NCBI GenBank assembly: GCA_025506515.1
Contig: CM046451.1
Coordinates: 40,076,595 to 40,140,594 of the forward strand
Direction of reading: 5' to 3'
Length of the DNA stretch: 64,000 nt
DNA from: Flaveria trinervia
Lineage: Eukaryota > Streptophyta > Magnoliopsida > Asterales > Asteraceae
Under the pieces are notes generated by a model. That model had not been told where the DNA came from, made no database searches, and saw nothing but the letters and a program-made list of their open reading frames with translations. Positions 34,484-46,192 of the stretch are shown piece by piece. A program made the translations under genes and the position numbers. The stretch's first letter is position 1, and each line of letters begins with the position of its first letter.

Positions 34484-35174
34484 TCATTTTCTTTGTGTAG
34501 GGACAGCTGAAGACAAAAAAATATCTGGATCATAGATAGTGGTTGTTCCAGGCACATGATAGGCAATAGGTCACCACTCCAAAACTTTGAAAGGATTGAT
34601 GGAGGACCAGTTGCTTTTAGAGGAGATAAAGGTGGTTTCAAGTCTGGAAGGGGCAAGGTCACAAATGGTATGCTGAGCATAGAAAAAGTAAACTTTGTCA
34701 AGGAGCTTGGATATAATCTTCTGAGTGTATCTTAATTTTGTGATTAGAGTCATAACATGCTCTTTACTAAGCATGAGTGCATTGTTCTTAAGCCTGGTGT
34801 GGTCATTCCTCATCAGCATAACCTGTTTAGAGCCACCAGGAAAGGAATAATGTACAAGATGGACTTGCAAGAAACCTCTCCCTCAGGAAAAGTTTCATGC
34901 TTTCTGTCTAAAGCAAATAGTGACGAGTCTTTCCTATGGCATAAAAGAATGTTCCATGTAAATTTTAAGAGCATGAATAAATTAATTAAGCAAGATTTGG
35001 TAATTGGAATGCCAAAGAAAGAGTTTACAAGTGATGACCACTGTGTTGCATGCCTGAAAGGGAAGAAGCATAAGGTTTCTCAGAAGCCTAAGGAAAGAAA
35101 CTCCATAACTACACCCCTACACTTGTTACATATGGATCTATTTGGCCCCACCAGTGTAATGATTTTAGGAAGGA
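34484..35174 (+). pseudogene. copia F protease and start of integrase
   Basis: The protease active site WIIDSGCSRHMIGN is near 34531-34572. YNLLSVS follows with a stop. The 34757-35194 frame gives LWHKRMFHVNFKSMNKLI and CVACLKGKKH (zinc finger), then HMDLFGPTSVM with the first catalytic Asp. The next residues of that frame are LTR of E, so integrase is physically split here. Confidence 0.88.
35170..35174. repeat. Target site duplication of E, left copy (AAGGA)
   Basis: AAGGA immediately left of the E LTR; identical to 61424-61428 immediately right of the other E LTR. Confidence 0.93.
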
Positions 35175-35947
35175 TGTCACGACCTGGTATTTGAACAAAA
35201 TACCTATTGATTAACGTGTAAACCAAACCAAATAGTGCGGAATCCTATTTGATTGCCGATCCAATCAGTGAGAACGCATGTAGAATCAATAAAGTATTGA
35301 ATCAAACGTTTAGAATCGATTAAGAATCGATCTACAGTGTTCTATGATCTTCGAGTATCAACTTGGAGGTTTTTGGATGGCTAGGGTACGTCTAGAATCG
35401 AAAATAGAATCAATTCACTTGTTTTTACATGAATTGGGTTGTATTTATAGGTTAGTATTGTTCATTCGTGCGACTGAACCATTAGTATATTCAGTCATGC
35501 GATTGAACCATACGGTTGATTCATCCGCACGACTGAGTGTTCAGTCGTGCGACTGAGTCATTTGTACGAAGTCATTCATGCGTATGGACTATTTAGGCGC
35601 ATGGACACTTAGTCGCATGGCCATTCGGACACATGATCACTGTTGGGATGCATGGTCCAGTCGGACGCATGAGAACTTCACTTCACCAAGTTTGAGTGTA
35701 TTTAACATTATAACATTATGCATGACACTTCAAACAGCCACAAACCTAATTAACCAATTCAACATCGACTCATTAATGAAATATTAAATGTTATAAATAC
35801 TAGACAATCAATATCATTCATTAATCATTCGAACCATTACATCAGAATTAGAAAAACAAGATCTATTACATTCATAACGTGATATAGGGTCTTGTTGTCT
35901 TGGACCTAAATCATTACATATAATATTAAATATTATATGTACCAACA
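35175..35947 (-). repeat. 3' LTR of copia E
   Basis: 773 bp, with TATAAATA (minus sense) at 35442-35449. The dyad word cluster CAGTCGTGCGACTGA and CATGCG lies at about 35460-35680, upstream of the TATA in minus sense. Confidence 0.93.
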
Positions 35948-35958
35948 AACTCCCCTTT
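35948..35958 (-). other. Polypurine tract of copia E
   Basis: AAAGGGGAGTT in minus sense directly precedes the 3' LTR. Confidence 0.88.
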
Positions 35959-35975
35959 GGACCTAGATCTCTCTA

Positions 35976-38900
35976 ATGTCTTGTTGTCTTCATTACCTCC
36001 TTAAACTTCTTGTACGTATCCTCTTTTGTAACTCCTGCATGAATGTCAAATGCAAAACAGGGTCTTATAACATTTTGGAACTGGAGGGCTTGTACTATGT
36101 CCTACGTATCATAGAACAGTGGCCACTTGTATAGAGTGTAGACATCATTTGCTGACAAGTTGGTGGGCCACATTGGGTCAAATACCCTGATGGTATCTAT
36201 TTAGCCCTCTTTTTTCAGGACTATGACCGCTTCTCCTGTCCTCCAATCATAGTACCACCACTTAAAGTGTGGAGTGAAGTCTTATGGCATTTCCCTGAGT
36301 GGGATTCTTGACATCGTGCACGGAGGACTCCACTTCAACAATATCTTTCGCTTTTCAGTAATGGCATCAACTTCAGATCTTCTGATGTATCTTGTAGGCT
36401 GTTGGGGTCTGAAGTTAACCCACCTGGTGTGGTACTCCTTTCTTAGGGCAGCCTCAAACCAGCCTGACATCTTTCTCGTGTCAGCATACAACAGCTTCAG
36501 TTTGGCAGCTGGTTGATGTCAAAACCGGGTATAGTCTTTAGATCATGTGGGAATCTAAAATACTCTATGCCCTTCTCCCTCTTAACTGCATAAACGTTAA
36601 GGTTATCAAAATATGCCCATGCTATAATCCTGCCTGACACCTTATGATGTTTCTTGAATCTATAGAGTTTGGTGTAGGCGTCATGTTTAGGTGCAGCTTG
36701 TTGGGCTCTAACTTCTTCAAAACATGCAGCCCACTCAGCCTTTCGGATATCAACATCATCATTTGAGGCTTGGGCCGTTTCTTCTGTCTTCTCAGACTCC
36801 TGCTCCATTTTGTCTAACACCTCAAACATATCAGTGACAAGGGATTCACCCAGATTGGGGACTACATTTCCCTCATTGTCTGCATACTGAGGGTAGTGCT
36901 CTGCAGTGACATCTTCTATCTCTATTTCATCAACGTCGTTGAGCTCTTCGTCACTTGTCGAGTCGCACGTTGGAGCATCCTTTACAATCTCATCGGGATT
37001 TAGCTTGAAGATCTCAGCTAGTTGCTCATTTGATAGATCGTGAATTATTTCCCCTTGTTCAGGAGTATAACTCACCGACCATCTGACGATCCCTTGCACA
37101 TCAAGAATCATAGTTAGCTGAGTCTTGATCTGCTAAAGGGGAGCAACATCAAACTCATCCCTCTGATAGTTTGGGTCTGTTTGATATAAACATGTAGTAC
37201 ATCAACCAATAGCTAATAATCAAAACAGAAAAGCATTAATCTTAACATAACCATTAAATACATGATTCAAATACAAAAGTAATCAAATACATAGACATGT
37301 AATTATTACTTTTATCTTGGATTACTGGGTCATCACTTGGTGGAGCAGAGGAGGAAGCTTGTTGGTCTTGATTCTTCTTAGACCTCCTTTCTTGACCATG
37401 AGTAGAGGTAGATGCAGCTGCATCACCTCCTTCTTCATCATCATCCTCATTCCTCACCTCCGTCCTCTCGTCCTCAATCCCCTTATCATCCTCAGTCTCA
37501 TCATCATCTTCATCATCATCATCACCATCTGCCTCTTTAATCATCAGAGGCTCATCTTTAGATCTCTTAAGTTTGAGTATGATGGTCTTCTTAGCATTCT
37601 CCAACTCCTCAATCTTCTTAGCAGAAGTGACTCTATGCTCTTGGAGTTGGGCGATCTCATGGCTCTGAGCAGCCATTTGTTGGGCCTGCTCCTTGATCAG
37701 CCGAGCCTGCTCCGAGATCTGGTGTGACTGCGCAGCTGTGAGATCTTGAAGCTGTCAGATCTGCGTAGTCTTCTCTTCATCAACAGCTAACAGTCGCATC
37801 ACCATACGGTTTAGCACTGAAAGCTGGTCCTCTACCCCAAATTGAGGTAGATGAGATCCATATACATGTGTGGGATGACATGAGGGTCCTGTTTGGTGGC
37901 TAGTAGTGGTGGTGGTGGCTGTGGTGAAAATGGGGTTGGGTCTGTGAGATAGTGGAGGTGATGTAGGAGTGAATGATATGGTGGTGGTTGGCATATGTTC
38001 AGTGGTGGGAGGTGTGGTGGTGGTTGTTGTGGTGGCTGTGGTGGTGGATGGTGTGGCTGTAGAAGGGGTAGTGGTGATGGTAGAGTAGTGGTGTGGTGGA
38101 GAGGAAGGTCAGTCTTCTTCTCTTCTTCTTCTGGCCGTGGGGCTGAGCCATCCGTTTCTTCCTCGATCCAGTTGTGGTGGATGCCCCCCCTAGAACACGG
38201 CTAGTAGACTCAGGAGCATAGCTGGGATCTGCAGTCGTTTCTCCCGAATCCCTGGGGCGTTCACCAACCGCCCGTAGTCCATACTCTGTGGGAACAACCT
38301 TTCTTCCCACAGTCCTAGTCAATGGCTCCTCGTCTGACTTTTCTTCCTCCTCACCAAGTATAAAGTCCTAGTGGAACCCGGCTGACTCAGCTATGTCTCC
38401 CATGGGGGCAGATACTGGAGGTATAACGTCTGTAGTTGCGCCCCTCGGTGGAATGGGCATGTCATCTCCAGCATCCCCACCGTCATCATCATCAGAGTTA
38501 TCGGCGGGTAGAGCAATCTACTCAACATCAGAATCACTGTCATCGTGGCACCACTTCCTCCTAGCTGGCAACACATAGTTTTCACGGGCCAGATGCCCAA
38601 ACAATCTCCTGACAGGGGGTTTCACCTGCTTTCCCCTGTATACCTTAATCCGGCCCAAGGTGGTATCATCCATCACCTCAAGCACTAAGCATCATCCTTT
38701 TCCTTTGGCAGGGAGGGGAGCTTCTGATCTATGATCATTTGCATAAATCGGGGGTACATGCAGAAGCCCTCCTTCCTTTTCCCCTCAATGTTCTCCACCA
38801 AGTAGGTGAAGATCATCCTGGAGAAGCTGAACGGATGGTTCAGCACCAACGCAACAAAAGCGTTCTGGATCTGGTCCGAGAACTCATCAAAGCCTCCCTT

Positions 38901-39350
38901 TCTGGAGGGTATTCATTTCAGCAATACGTGAGCAAGGTACTTGAGCTGGGGACAGAGGTTGCTCTTGGTGAGCACCCCAGCATTGATGTCCCCAACGTAC
39001 TTGGCTCGAAGAAAACATCCTCTGACAGTAAGGGCGTGTAATTTAGTGGGACAGTTAGCATTGTCCCCCAACTGTAACACGGTCCTTAGATCCTGCTCTG
39101 TGATAGCTATAGCCTCTCCAAAGATAGTACCTCTGATACAGTGAGGCTCAGAAGATCGATCAACAACCGCACCTTCCCAAAAGGCCGGCTGAATAGACCG
39201 AGAAGGTGTACCTGGAGGAGATATAGCGTGTGCAATCCTCGATCTCCTGAGGAAGGTTATAATGCCTGAGAAGTCTGAAGCATTTCTGGATGTGAGATCC
39301 AGATGAGCACAAATATTGTGCTTCGTACTCATAGACCAACGGCTGGCCAT
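35976..39350 (-). pseudogene. Accessory ORF of copia E, downstream of pol, degraded
   Basis: Function unknown. The start is placed at ATG 39350 (MASRWSMSTKHN), which aligns with the start of the accessory ORF in C (MASMQIKPRHN). Then follow AFWEGAVV and AIAITEQDLRTVL. One in-frame TGA (38913-38915) precedes FSFSRMIFTYL and CMYPRFMQMII. A frameshift comes after that, then a Pro/Ser/Thr-rich region and a coiled coil (HEIAQLQEHRVTSAKKIEEL, 37254-37676). An acidic Asp/Glu run and a C-terminal part (37111-36497) continue through stops to about 35976, just before the PPT. No clear membrane segment was seen. Position matches the env-like ORF of SIRE-type elements, but homology to it is not shown. 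Confidence 0.7.
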
Positions 39351-39399
39351 CAATTACACAAGGAAAGTAAACATTAGTACCCATTGGTTAAGAATGTCA

Positions 39400-40170
39400 T
39401 GAAACACTCGGACTTGAACACAATTCTTTTCTGTCATGCGAATGAAGTGTGCGACTGGGATTCAGTCATCCGAATGACTCCATGCATACTACTGAGTGTG
39501 CGACTGGACTCATGCATATGTAGCCTCATGCGGTTACACCAGTCGTGCGTCTGAACTCATACTCATAGTTCAGTCGTGCGGTTACGCTATTCGCACTCTT
39601 CAGTCGTGCGACTGAAGCTCATCAACCTGTCCATTCGCATGTCTTTCTGTCCGCTCAATTCAAATTCAATTTTTCACCAATTTTGTGTTTTAAGCTTCGT
39701 GTTCTAGTTCCTTAGACTCGTAATTCATTCGTTTAACACCTAAAACCTTTAATTTCATTTGTTTACGTCGTTTAGTTAGGTTAGTTTGCTACACAAGACA
39801 CGGTTTTTCTGACGAATCCGATTGTCCAGATTTATAGTCAAATTGAATGATTTGATAATGTTTCTGCACCGTAAATTACCTGTAGAGTCAATGCAAATGG
39901 TCAGTATGTGAGAATGGAGGGTTTATAGTGATCAAACGAAATTTGGGCAGCGTAACGTTAGTCGTGCGATTTAGGGTAAATTTGAGAGTGGTGAGTCTCT
40001 ACGACTGACTCACTCTCTATTTATACTAACCGTAAATTCAATCGTACGACTGGGCTCATACGCACGTTTCATTCGGGCGAATGTGCCTCAGTCGTGCGAT
40101 TGATTCAGTCGCCCCATTCAATCTTCTCATTCAGTCGTCCGACTGGAGTTCAGTCATGCGACTTACCCAT
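39400..40170 (-). promoter_or_regulatory. Word-rich spacer with internal TATA box, copia E
   Basis: TATAAATA in minus sense at 40018-40025, 668 bp upstream of the accessory ATG. Upstream of it (40030-40170) and downstream (39425-39660) are many CAGTCGTGCGACTGA-type words, the same as in the E LTR, which also has TATAAATA after a word cluster. A promoter for the accessory gene is inferred. A splice-donor-like CTACAG/GTAATTT is near 39880 (minus sense) but proves nothing. Confidence 0.5.
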
Positions 40171-41617
40171 TATAATCATTTGAACCCTTTTCAAACTATA
40201 GTATAATCATTATAATTATTTGATCACCTCAGACATGATCCTTTTAGGTGAGTGAATCCCATACTGATTTTCATGATATAGTCCAACGAACAAACAAACT
40301 AAAATGACTAACTAACTTGAAATTTAAACTAAATACAACAATAAACACTTGTTTTTGACTTTTTGTGAGAGATAAATCCTAGGATAGACATCTACAGGAT
40401 TTGGTTCCAAAATTGGCAGCTTCAATTAAGTTTGACACACCTGGACCAATTCAATTTTGGAATCATACAGGCAAGTCAAATCATTTGGGACTAGTTATCG
40501 AAACCTTTTGATGCTCACTTCTTGGTTTTCATCCAGAGTCTGTAGCAATTTTACGAAATCACACTTGTACTATTAGATTCCCACATTGATTTGAACTTTC
40601 AAGAATTGCAGCCACAATGATTGTCAATATATTTGTCCTCTTAAATTCATACACAGACTTTAGAGACAAACTGGTGATAGTTTTGGTTTAATTATTTCAA
40701 CTAACATTTGTGGATCCCAACTTATATGGTAATCAACATTCCTCAGGAGCTTTTGAGCGGTCTACGGGTATTTTTACAAGAAGAGACTATTCTTAGAGCT
40801 TTCACAGAGAAGCCAATCCTCAGGTCAGTGCCATCGCATAGCAGAGAGGCGGCAAACAACAATGAAGTCTAGAATATGTAGGTTATGCTTATCCTCAGGT
40901 CAGTGCCATCGCACAACATAAAGGCACACAACCTATCTTCTTGTTAAAGCAGCTAAATGTTCTTTTGTACAGAATGCACCAACAACATATGTCATTAGCT
41001 TGATTGCATTTGTCTTTCATTTTTTCGTGCTTTGCTCTAATTTTGGTCATCCGCACACATTTGTGGCGTTAAATGCTCATTACCCCTTATTGGAATATTG
41101 TTGATTGTGTTAACCAGTGATATGATGGCAGCCCACAGTCAGTTGAGCAGCTTAGTTTGATCTTAAAATCACCAGTCAGGTCTACTCATCCATTGTGTTG
41201 AATCTACCGACGTATCATTTGTGGTCTAGCAACCTCTAGGTCTACTTTCTTTGTGTTACCTTACTAGTTTTTCTATCATCTTCCCTTTTATATGGCTTAG
41301 ACTACACAGAATTATACTTTGAATTTTGCATCTTTTCTAAATTAAATTTTAAAGTCCCTTTTGATTTGTTCCTGTGTACTATCATTGTCCAAAAGGTTTG
41401 AATCGGTATCACAGATACGATCTACCCATATCAGTTGTCTACTCCTTCTCCCGCATTTTTTTAATGTTACTAGCTAACCTACTCTCCCCCTAAAATTCTA
41501 AAATCATACTAGATTGAATTATTTTAGGATTTTAACAGACAGCTAAATAATATGAATTTAAGCAAAATAAAATAAATAAGGAAAAATGAAAAAAAAATGT
41601 AACTACAATGCATCGGA
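40171..41617 (-). other. Non-coding spacer between pol and internal TATA, copia E
   Basis: About 1.4 kb without a supported gene. It contains a 23-bp direct repeat: atcctcaggtcagtgc followed by catcgca at 40816-40838 and again at 40891-40913. Confidence 0.6.
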
Positions 41618-43759
41618 CTACACATGATCATCATCAGGAATAACATCACTTTTCTTTTTAACGCTGTTGACCTCTAACAAATATAGAAAACATGGTTTAT
41701 CAAAGGCTTTTGTATAGAGGTCAGCGCGTTGAATATCAGTATTAATTTTTACCACATCTATTAAGTTCTTTTCAAAACAGTCTCTTATGAAATGGTATTT
41801 AATACCGATGTGTTTGGTCTTTGGATGTTGTACCAGATTTTTAGTTACTGCAATTGCAGCAGAGTTATCAACAAAAATAGGAGTTGAAGAAAACTTTAAA
41901 CTATAATCCCGCATTTGCTGTTGAATCCAGATAATTTGTGAACAGTTACTTGCAGCAGCAATGTATTCGGCTTCACAGGTTGACAATACAACCGAGGTCT
42001 GCTTCTTACACTGCCAGGTAACTAATCTCCTCCCAAAGAAGTGACACCATGCTGATGTAGACTTGTAGTTCATCTTGCAGCCCTCGTAATCCGAGTCACT
42101 ATACGTCGTGAGCTCAATGTCATCATCATGAGGATACCACAACCCAAGTGTGGGTGTACCCTTCAGATAACGAAATATCCTTTTGACCCCAATCAGATGG
42201 TTAACCTTAGGCTTAGCCTGATATCTAGAACATAAACATGTAGCATACATGATATCAGGTCTTGAGGCAGTGAGATACATTAGGGATCCAATCATTCCTC
42301 GGTACATTGTGGCATCTACCAAATCTCCATTTTCATCAGGTTCTATATCATGATTTGTAGCAAGTGGAGTCCCAGCTACAGAAGCATGCTCCATGTCAAA
42401 CCGATAGAGAATGTCTCCCATATACTTGGTCTGATGTAGAAAGATCCCATTTGGCGTCCGATCCACCTGTAACCTGAGAAAGAATTTCATCTCCCCTATA
42501 GCACTAATTTCAAACTCTTTCTTCATAACTGCTTCAAACTCTTTGCATAATTCTTCGTTCTTTGAACTAAAGATTATGTCATCGACATAGATTTGTACTA
42601 GCAGTAGGTCTCCATCTTTTTCTTTGATGAACAGTGTGCATTCAATAATTCCCCTGCGAAAGCCGTGTTTCACAAGATGAGTTGAGAGTTTCTCATACCA
42701 GGCCCTAGGAGCTTGATGAAGCTCGTATAAGGCCTTGTCGAGTTTGTAAACTCTATCCCGATGATAAAGATCTTCAAATCCCACAGGTTGACTGACATAC
42801 ACTGTCTCTCAAACTTCCCCATGAAGGAATGGACTCTTCACATCTAATTGATAGACTTTAATCTTCATATACGATGCATAGGCAAGGAAGATACGGATGG
42901 CTTCCATCCTTTCCACTGGTGCAAACACTTCATTGTAGTCACTCCCCTCGACTTGGCGAACTCCCTGAACAACCAGTCGAGCCTTGTTCCTGATAATGAC
43001 CCCTTGGGCATCCTTCTTGCATTTAGAGTCCCATTTGGTGCCAATGACTTTAGCACCTTTAGGTCTATCTACCAGAGTCCATACTCCTAACTTCTTGAAT
43101 TGAAGAAGTTCTCCTTGCATGGCGCTCACCCATGCCTCATCGTTTAATGCATCACTTACGTATTTTGGCTCAAACTGCAAGACAAAACACCGATAAGCAC
43201 CATCATGAATGTAACCCTTTTCCATAACAGAGGCATAATCAGCTGAGTACAGCTGATTTCGGGTTTGTACTCCTGATCTGACATCCCCAATGACATTGTC
43301 CAAGGGATGATAGACGTTTAGATGTGATCCTGGAGTAGTAGGAACAACTACCTCAGAGCCAAGATTATGAACATTTGGTTCTGCATTTGAGGTAGAAGAA
43401 GTTTGAGATTCCGAAGTCGAAGATGCATCACCAATAGATGCTTGTGGACTTTTAGGAACTGAAACCTGTTGCTCCTGACTGTTCTGGTCATCTTTTTCAG
43501 CGTCATCTTCAGAGGAGGAGTCACTATCGTCCACTACTTCCCCTGAATGAGTAGATGATTCTCCCTGTGAAGTCGATGATGTTGAATCAAGAGTTGGTGT
43601 ATTCAAGATATCGTCCATCATCCGAGTAGCCAACTCATCATCAGAAGGAGAGATAGGGATGTTGAAGTACTTAAAGAATCCATCATAGTCGAAAAAGTAG
43701 GCAGGTCCTTTGCCAGTAGGTTGTGTCGTATATCTCTGAACATCAACATTACACCACAC
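41618..43759 (-). pseudogene. copia E RT and RNase H, single TGA
   Basis: Two open stretches, 43759-42809 and 42802-41618, lie in one frame, separated by one TGA at 42809-42811. The first has an acidic linker, IGTKWDSKCKKDAQ, and YQLDVKSPFLHGEV with catalytic Asp. The second (394 codons) has QIYVDDIIFSSK (YVDD), MYLTASRPDIMYA, then RNase H: YSDSDYEGCK, STCEAEYIAAAS and FVDNSAA. It ends normally with a stop at 41618. This is the best preserved enzyme region in the window. Confidence 0.93.
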
Positions 43760-43852
43760 TTCTACTAGACCTGTTGAGTTGTTGTAAACACTCTTGTTCG
43801 GTATGTTGTATCCTAGGAAGATTCCTTCATCAGCCTTCTTGCTGAATTTACC

Positions 43853-44964
43853 TTATTGAGTCTTCTTCAGGAGTGTACACGGCGCGCCAAATGGTTCGAG
43901 ATACTCTAGATTCGGTTTACGACGTTGTAGTATCTCGTAAAATATCTTTCTATGGCGCTTCACTATCAGAACTAGATTCAGTGTATAACATGCATTAGCC
44001 ACTGCCTCATTCCAGAATTGGATAGGCAGTTTTGAGTCTGGCAGCATTGCCCGTGCTGTTTCTATCAAGCTTCTGTTCTTTCTCTCAGCAACACCATTCA
44101 TCTGAGGCGTGTAGTAGAAGTGAATTGATGCACAATTCTCTTTTCCTCGTAGTAATCCGCCATCCACTGATTCTTGAATTCAGTTCCATTTTCTGAGCGT
44201 ACTTGTCTCACCTTTAGCTTGTAGAGAGATTCCAGTGTGGTCACTAACTCCTTGAATGACTCAAATGTTTCTGATTTGGACTTTAGAAACATTACCCAAG
44301 AGAATCTTGAGTAGTCATCAGTAACCACAAAACAGTACAAGTCGCCTGCAATGCTCTTTGTACTGACTGGGCCAAACAGATCCATGTGAATAAGGTCAAC
44401 AGGAAGTTCTACTGAATGAACTTTCTTTTCCTTATGACACTTCTTCGTCTGTTTTCCTTTCTTGCAAGCTACACAAGAATCAGGAAGTTGGAAATTCTTG
44501 ACATTAACTCCTCTCACAAGATCCTTCTGGATCAAGTGATTCATCTTCCGTTGATTGATGTGACCCATTGTCCTATGCCAGGAGATGGAGTCCTTCTCAG
44601 TGGCTTTTGATAGAAAGCACTGAACTTCATAATCCGTTGTAGAAGCTGTTGAGAGATCCAAAACATAAAGGTCTTTATATCTTGAAGCTGTCATCAGCAC
44701 TTGGTCCTCCGGAATCATGTAATCTTTCCTTAGGACGTAACACTTCTTTTTATCGAATATGACTTTAAAACCTTTATCACAGATTTGGGAAACAGAAAGT
44801 AAGTTGTTTTGAAGTTGCTGGACGTAGTTCACCCTATCAAACATAACTTTCTGATTTCCAACTTCTCCCTGAGCTGTGATATAGCGTCCCTTGTTTCCCG
44901 CAAACAAAACATGCCCTCCTTTTATTTTCTTTACATTTGATAAAAGAGCCATGTTTCCTGTCAT
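43853..44964 (-). pseudogene. copia E GAG-pre-integrase and integrase, degraded
   Basis: WHRTMGHINQRKMNHL and CVACKKGKQT make the zinc finger; IHMDLFGPVSTK holds the first Asp. The second catalytic position reads RSENGTEFKN, Glu where the family has Asp. A frameshift near 44110 leads to MNGVAERKNRSLIETA with the Glu. RRKPNLEYLEPFGAPC ends the core. Confidence 0.87.
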
Positions 44965-45084
44965 GTACCTGGATGCTCCGCTGTCTACAATCCACGTGTT
45001 GGTTTAAGCACTGTAGTGAACACCCTGCACATACCAAGTAAAACCATTAGTTTAGGTTAGGTACCCAAGCCTTTACTGGCTTGG
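44965..45084 (-). pseudogene. copia E protease active site, at the C insertion
   Basis: TWIVDSGASRYMTGN (minus sense, about 44958-45002) is the protease site with DSG intact and the usual His replaced by Tyr. Upstream KAWVPNLN and a frameshift lead to CTTGG at 45084, where element C interrupts gag-pol. Confidence 0.82.
45080..45084. repeat. Target site duplication of C, left copy (CTTGG)
   Basis: CTTGG adjacent to the C LTR; identical to 57440-57444 on the other side. Confidence 0.95.
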
Positions 45085-45979
45085 TGTTAGGATCAGTGAT
45101 CTATGTTCGATTGATTTGAGAGTATAGCAGCGGAATTCAAACAAGGAATTAGTCGATTCACAAGAATGAAACAATATTCAATGAAGAACAAAGACGGTTA
45201 TAGAGAGAGAATTCTGCAAATATATTTCATTCAATATTCGCTTTCGTGGTAACAGAATGTCACAATTACAATTAGGTCGACACCTCTTATATAAGAGATG
45301 TGACGTCTGCTGATGTCACTTGATAGTGACATCTAACAGATTTATTACAACTTAAACACAACTACTGATGATGTCAAAACAGCTGACATCTCCTTACAAA
45401 AATGCTAAGTGTTATCAGTTGTTATAACTACTGAAAAACATAAAACTACTGAAACTACAACGACTGAAGAACAAGCTCTTCAGTCGTTTTACAAAACTAC
45501 TGAAACTAAAAATATAAAACTACTGATATCACAACTACTGAAGAAGTATTCTTCAGCTGTTGTGACAAACTACTGAAACTTCAGTACTTGGTCTTCAGAC
45601 TTGAACTTCAGATGTTTCATCAGCTGATGACTTCAGTAGATATCGTCAGCTGATGTCTTCAGTCTTTGTCTTCAGACTTTGTACATCAGTTGTTGATCTC
45701 CAGTACTTGTAAACTCTTCAGTTGTTGTACTTCAGTACTTTGAACTTCAGCTTCAGCACTTGTGTTCTTCAGCTGTTCAGCTTCTGTACTTGTGTTCTTC
45801 AGCTGTTGTACTTCAGCACTTTAGTTCTTCAGTTGTTGAAGTCTTCAACACTTGATCTTCAGCTGTTGAAGTCTTCAGTACTTTGTCAAACTGCTGATGA
45901 AGCTTTCAGCAGTTGTTGTGATACCATGTGGGACTTAGAGGTTTTCTGATCTTGGCTCATTGGTTCTTTTGGTCCAACA
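45085..45979 (-). repeat. 3' LTR of copia C
   Basis: TATA candidate TTATATAA within 45286-45296. TGACGTC lies at 45301-45307, and arms GATGTCAC and GTGACATC with a 6-nt spacer at 45312-45333. Then comes a long cluster of CTTCAG[CT]TGTTG and CAGTACTT words to about 45925. Confidence 0.95.
45286..45333 (-). promoter_or_regulatory. LTR core promoter of C: TATA and TGACG dyads
   Basis: In minus sense TGACATCAGCAGACGTCA is followed within about 5 bases by ATCTCTTATATAAG. TGAC/GTCA pairs resemble as-1-type sites bound by TGA bZIP factors in plants. The same arrangement is in the other C LTR (56747-56794) and in B (about 29183-29250). Function is inferred. Confidence 0.6.
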
Positions 45980-45991
45980 AACTCCCCCTGA
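45980..45991 (-). other. Polypurine tract of copia C
   Basis: CAGGGGGAGTT in minus sense directly precedes the 3' LTR. Confidence 0.9.
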
Positions 45992-46192
45992 ACCAATGCA
46001 GCAAAACCTCTAATTTTTTATCATCCCACTTATTGTTGGCAAAAGGTTGGTCTTTTTCCTTCTTGATCAGTAGAGAAGATGACCCATATAAGTTCCGGTC
46101 TGGGAAGAAGTGTCAGATATTTGTTTGGCAAGATATGAATGGGAACTCTGTTTTGGGGAACTGGACACAGAGTTGTTATCCCATTCATGAGA

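Larger units (their letters stand above)
30916..35174 (+). mobile_element. Ty1/copia element F, first part (split by E)
   Basis: Plus-strand copia: 5' LTR, PBS, gag, protease and the start of integrase. It breaks off at 35174 (ending AAGGA), where element E begins. Sequence resumes seamlessly at 61424 after the duplicated AAGGA, matching the uninterrupted integrase of A across the break. Confidence 0.93.

Noticed and set aside
37317..38204. Plus-strand frames in the accessory gene region of E (including a Gly-rich one at 37995-38204).
   Set aside because: They are antisense to Pro/Thr/His-rich and acidic coding sequence of the accessory ORF.
35976..39350. Calling the accessory ORF an envelope gene.
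   Set aside because: No signal peptide, membrane anchor or cleavage site is evident; position alone is not enough.
45722..45949. Plus-strand frame rich in Leu, Phe and Ser (also 57221-57409).
   Set aside because: Antisense to the LTR word cluster; the repeat alone explains it.
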